A stretch of DNA of 38,810 bases, from the NCBI RefSeq assembly GCF_001434275.1, contig NZ_AZEZ01000001.1:1-38810 (forward strand). Reading direction: 5' to 3'. How positions within the stretch are numbered: position 1 is the first letter of the stretch; each line of letters opens with the position of its first letter. The DNA comes from Companilactobacillus mindensis DSM 14500 (GTDB taxonomy: Bacteria > Bacillota > Bacilli > Lactobacillales > Lactobacillaceae). The notes under the pieces are model-generated. The model saw nothing but the letters and a program-made list of their open reading frames with translations, made no database searches and was not told where the DNA came from. The translations under genes were made by a program, and so were the position numbers. Positions 38,046 to 38,810 of this stretch are shown here, one piece after another.

Positions 38046-38668
38046 ATGACTGAATTTTACTTCATCCGCCACGGCCAAACTAAGGCCAATGTCCTAAAAA
38101 TGAAACAAGGTACGATCAATACCGAAATAACTTATCTCAACGAAAATGGTCAAAAACAAGCGCAGAATTTAGCCGACCACTTTGACATCAGCTTTGCCGA
38201 CCAGATCATCTGCAGTCCTTTGAATCGAACTAAACAGACAACTGAAATTCTGAATCAAGTTGCTAAACTGCCGGTCACCTATGACAAACGACTACTTGAG
38301 ATCTCTTATGGTGAATGGGATGGTCAAAAAAACGCTGACTTGCGAAAATTGCACCCTGACGCTTACAACGATTATCTCAATGATATGTCTTACCCCTCTA
38401 TGTTAAATACGCTCCCCACGGTGAAAAATTTGCCGATGTCATTGATCGAGTACATGACTTCATGATCTCAACGACTGAAAAGTTCCCTAACGACAAAATC
38501 ATCTGTGTTACCCATGGTTTCACCGTCAAGGCAGCCGCTTTGGATGTTTTACAGCCCAAAGACGTCATGAGTTTACCCGAACCACGTAACACTAGCATCA
38601 CTAAGATCATCGCTCTACCGAAAAGCAATGAATTCTACTTGGATTATTACAATCAATTACCTTACTAA
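38046..38668 (+). pseudogene. Histidine phosphatase (phosphoglycerate-mutase-like), frameshifted
   Basis: The first frame encodes FYFIRHGQT with the catalytic His and continues normally to about 38396. It then runs out of frame to a stop at 38463-38465. The second frame resumes with YVKYAPHGEKFADVIDRVHDFM and holds the second catalytic motif VTHGFT. One extra C in the CCCC run at 38393-38396 would restore a 207-residue protein reading SYPLYVKYAPHGEKF. So a single-base loss, or a sequencing error, splits the gene. Family members dephosphorylate small phosphoesters; a phosphoserine phosphatase role is possible beside serC-serA but not shown. AAGGAG lies 6 bases before the ATG. Confidence 0.85.
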
Positions 38669-38707
38669 GAGTAGGACAAAACACGATCAATTTTAAACGC
38701 TAACGTA

Positions 38708-38753
38708 AAGTCGCCTCTGATTCAAAATATTAAATCAGGGGCGACTTTTTTTA
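38708..38753 (+). terminator. Terminator after the histidine-phosphatase gene
   Basis: A 15-bp stem (AAGTCGCCTCTGATT with AATCAGGGGCGACTT, one wobble pair) is followed by eight T including the stem end. Beyond it, 38754-38810 shows no recognisable feature. Confidence 0.88.
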
Positions 38754-38810
38754 TTGGGGCGAATTTACAATTGAAATGCAACACAAAGTAAAAAAATAAA
38801 CCCATACCGG

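Overview
The window is chromosomal DNA of an A+T-rich Gram-positive bacterium of the Lactobacillaceae, most like the Companilactobacillus branch (formerly the Lactobacillus alimentarius/farciminis group). The basis is gene order and protein character: a PolC-type replicase, LexA with the DUF896 and YneF proteins beside it, an rpsB-to-ribF cluster without dxr (as expected for mevalonate-pathway lactobacilli), and a Bacillus-type purine operon. The genus is an inference, since no database comparison was possible.

Layout. Positions 1-52 are the 3' end of a group II intron, abutting the ribF stop codon. From 53 to 20,066 lies the translation and replication housekeeping cluster, all on the minus strand and in transcription order: rpsB, tsf, then pyrH-frr-uppS-cdsA-rseP-proS-polC, then rimP-nusA-ylxR-ylxQ-infB, then rbfA, then truB-ribF. 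Intrinsic terminators and candidate promoters split it into several units. Between 20,188 and 21,885 are a GIY-YIG protein, a tRNA-adenine methyltransferase and a PlsC acyltransferase. A four-repeat, three-spacer type I-E CRISPR array without cas genes lies at 21,986-22,198. From 22,440 to 33,727 is a compact eleven-gene purine operon, purEKCSQLFMNHD, reading on the minus strand; it turns PRPP into IMP apart from the adenylosuccinate lyase step (purB is not here). Its promoter has two upstream PurBox-like sites. From 33,967 to 35,211 are yneF, DUF896 and the divergent lexA, with an SOS box between them. From 35,464 to 37,721 is a translationally coupled serC-serA pair for serine synthesis. A histidine-phosphatase gene broken by a one-base frameshift ends the window.

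The strongest candidate for something undescribed is the leader of serCA (37,748-37,985). A TTGACA promoter is followed by a 21-residue leader ORF with a cluster of serine codons, two mutually exclusive hairpin arrangements and a Rho-independent terminator just before the serC ribosome binding site. Base-pairing supports a ribosome-mediated, serine-sensing transcription attenuator, not a T-box, in a Gram-positive serine operon. Other points of interest are the group II intron exactly at the ribF stop, structured leaders before rpsB and rimP-nusA, a diverged repeat family between lexA and serA, and the large Asn-rich domain of IF-2.
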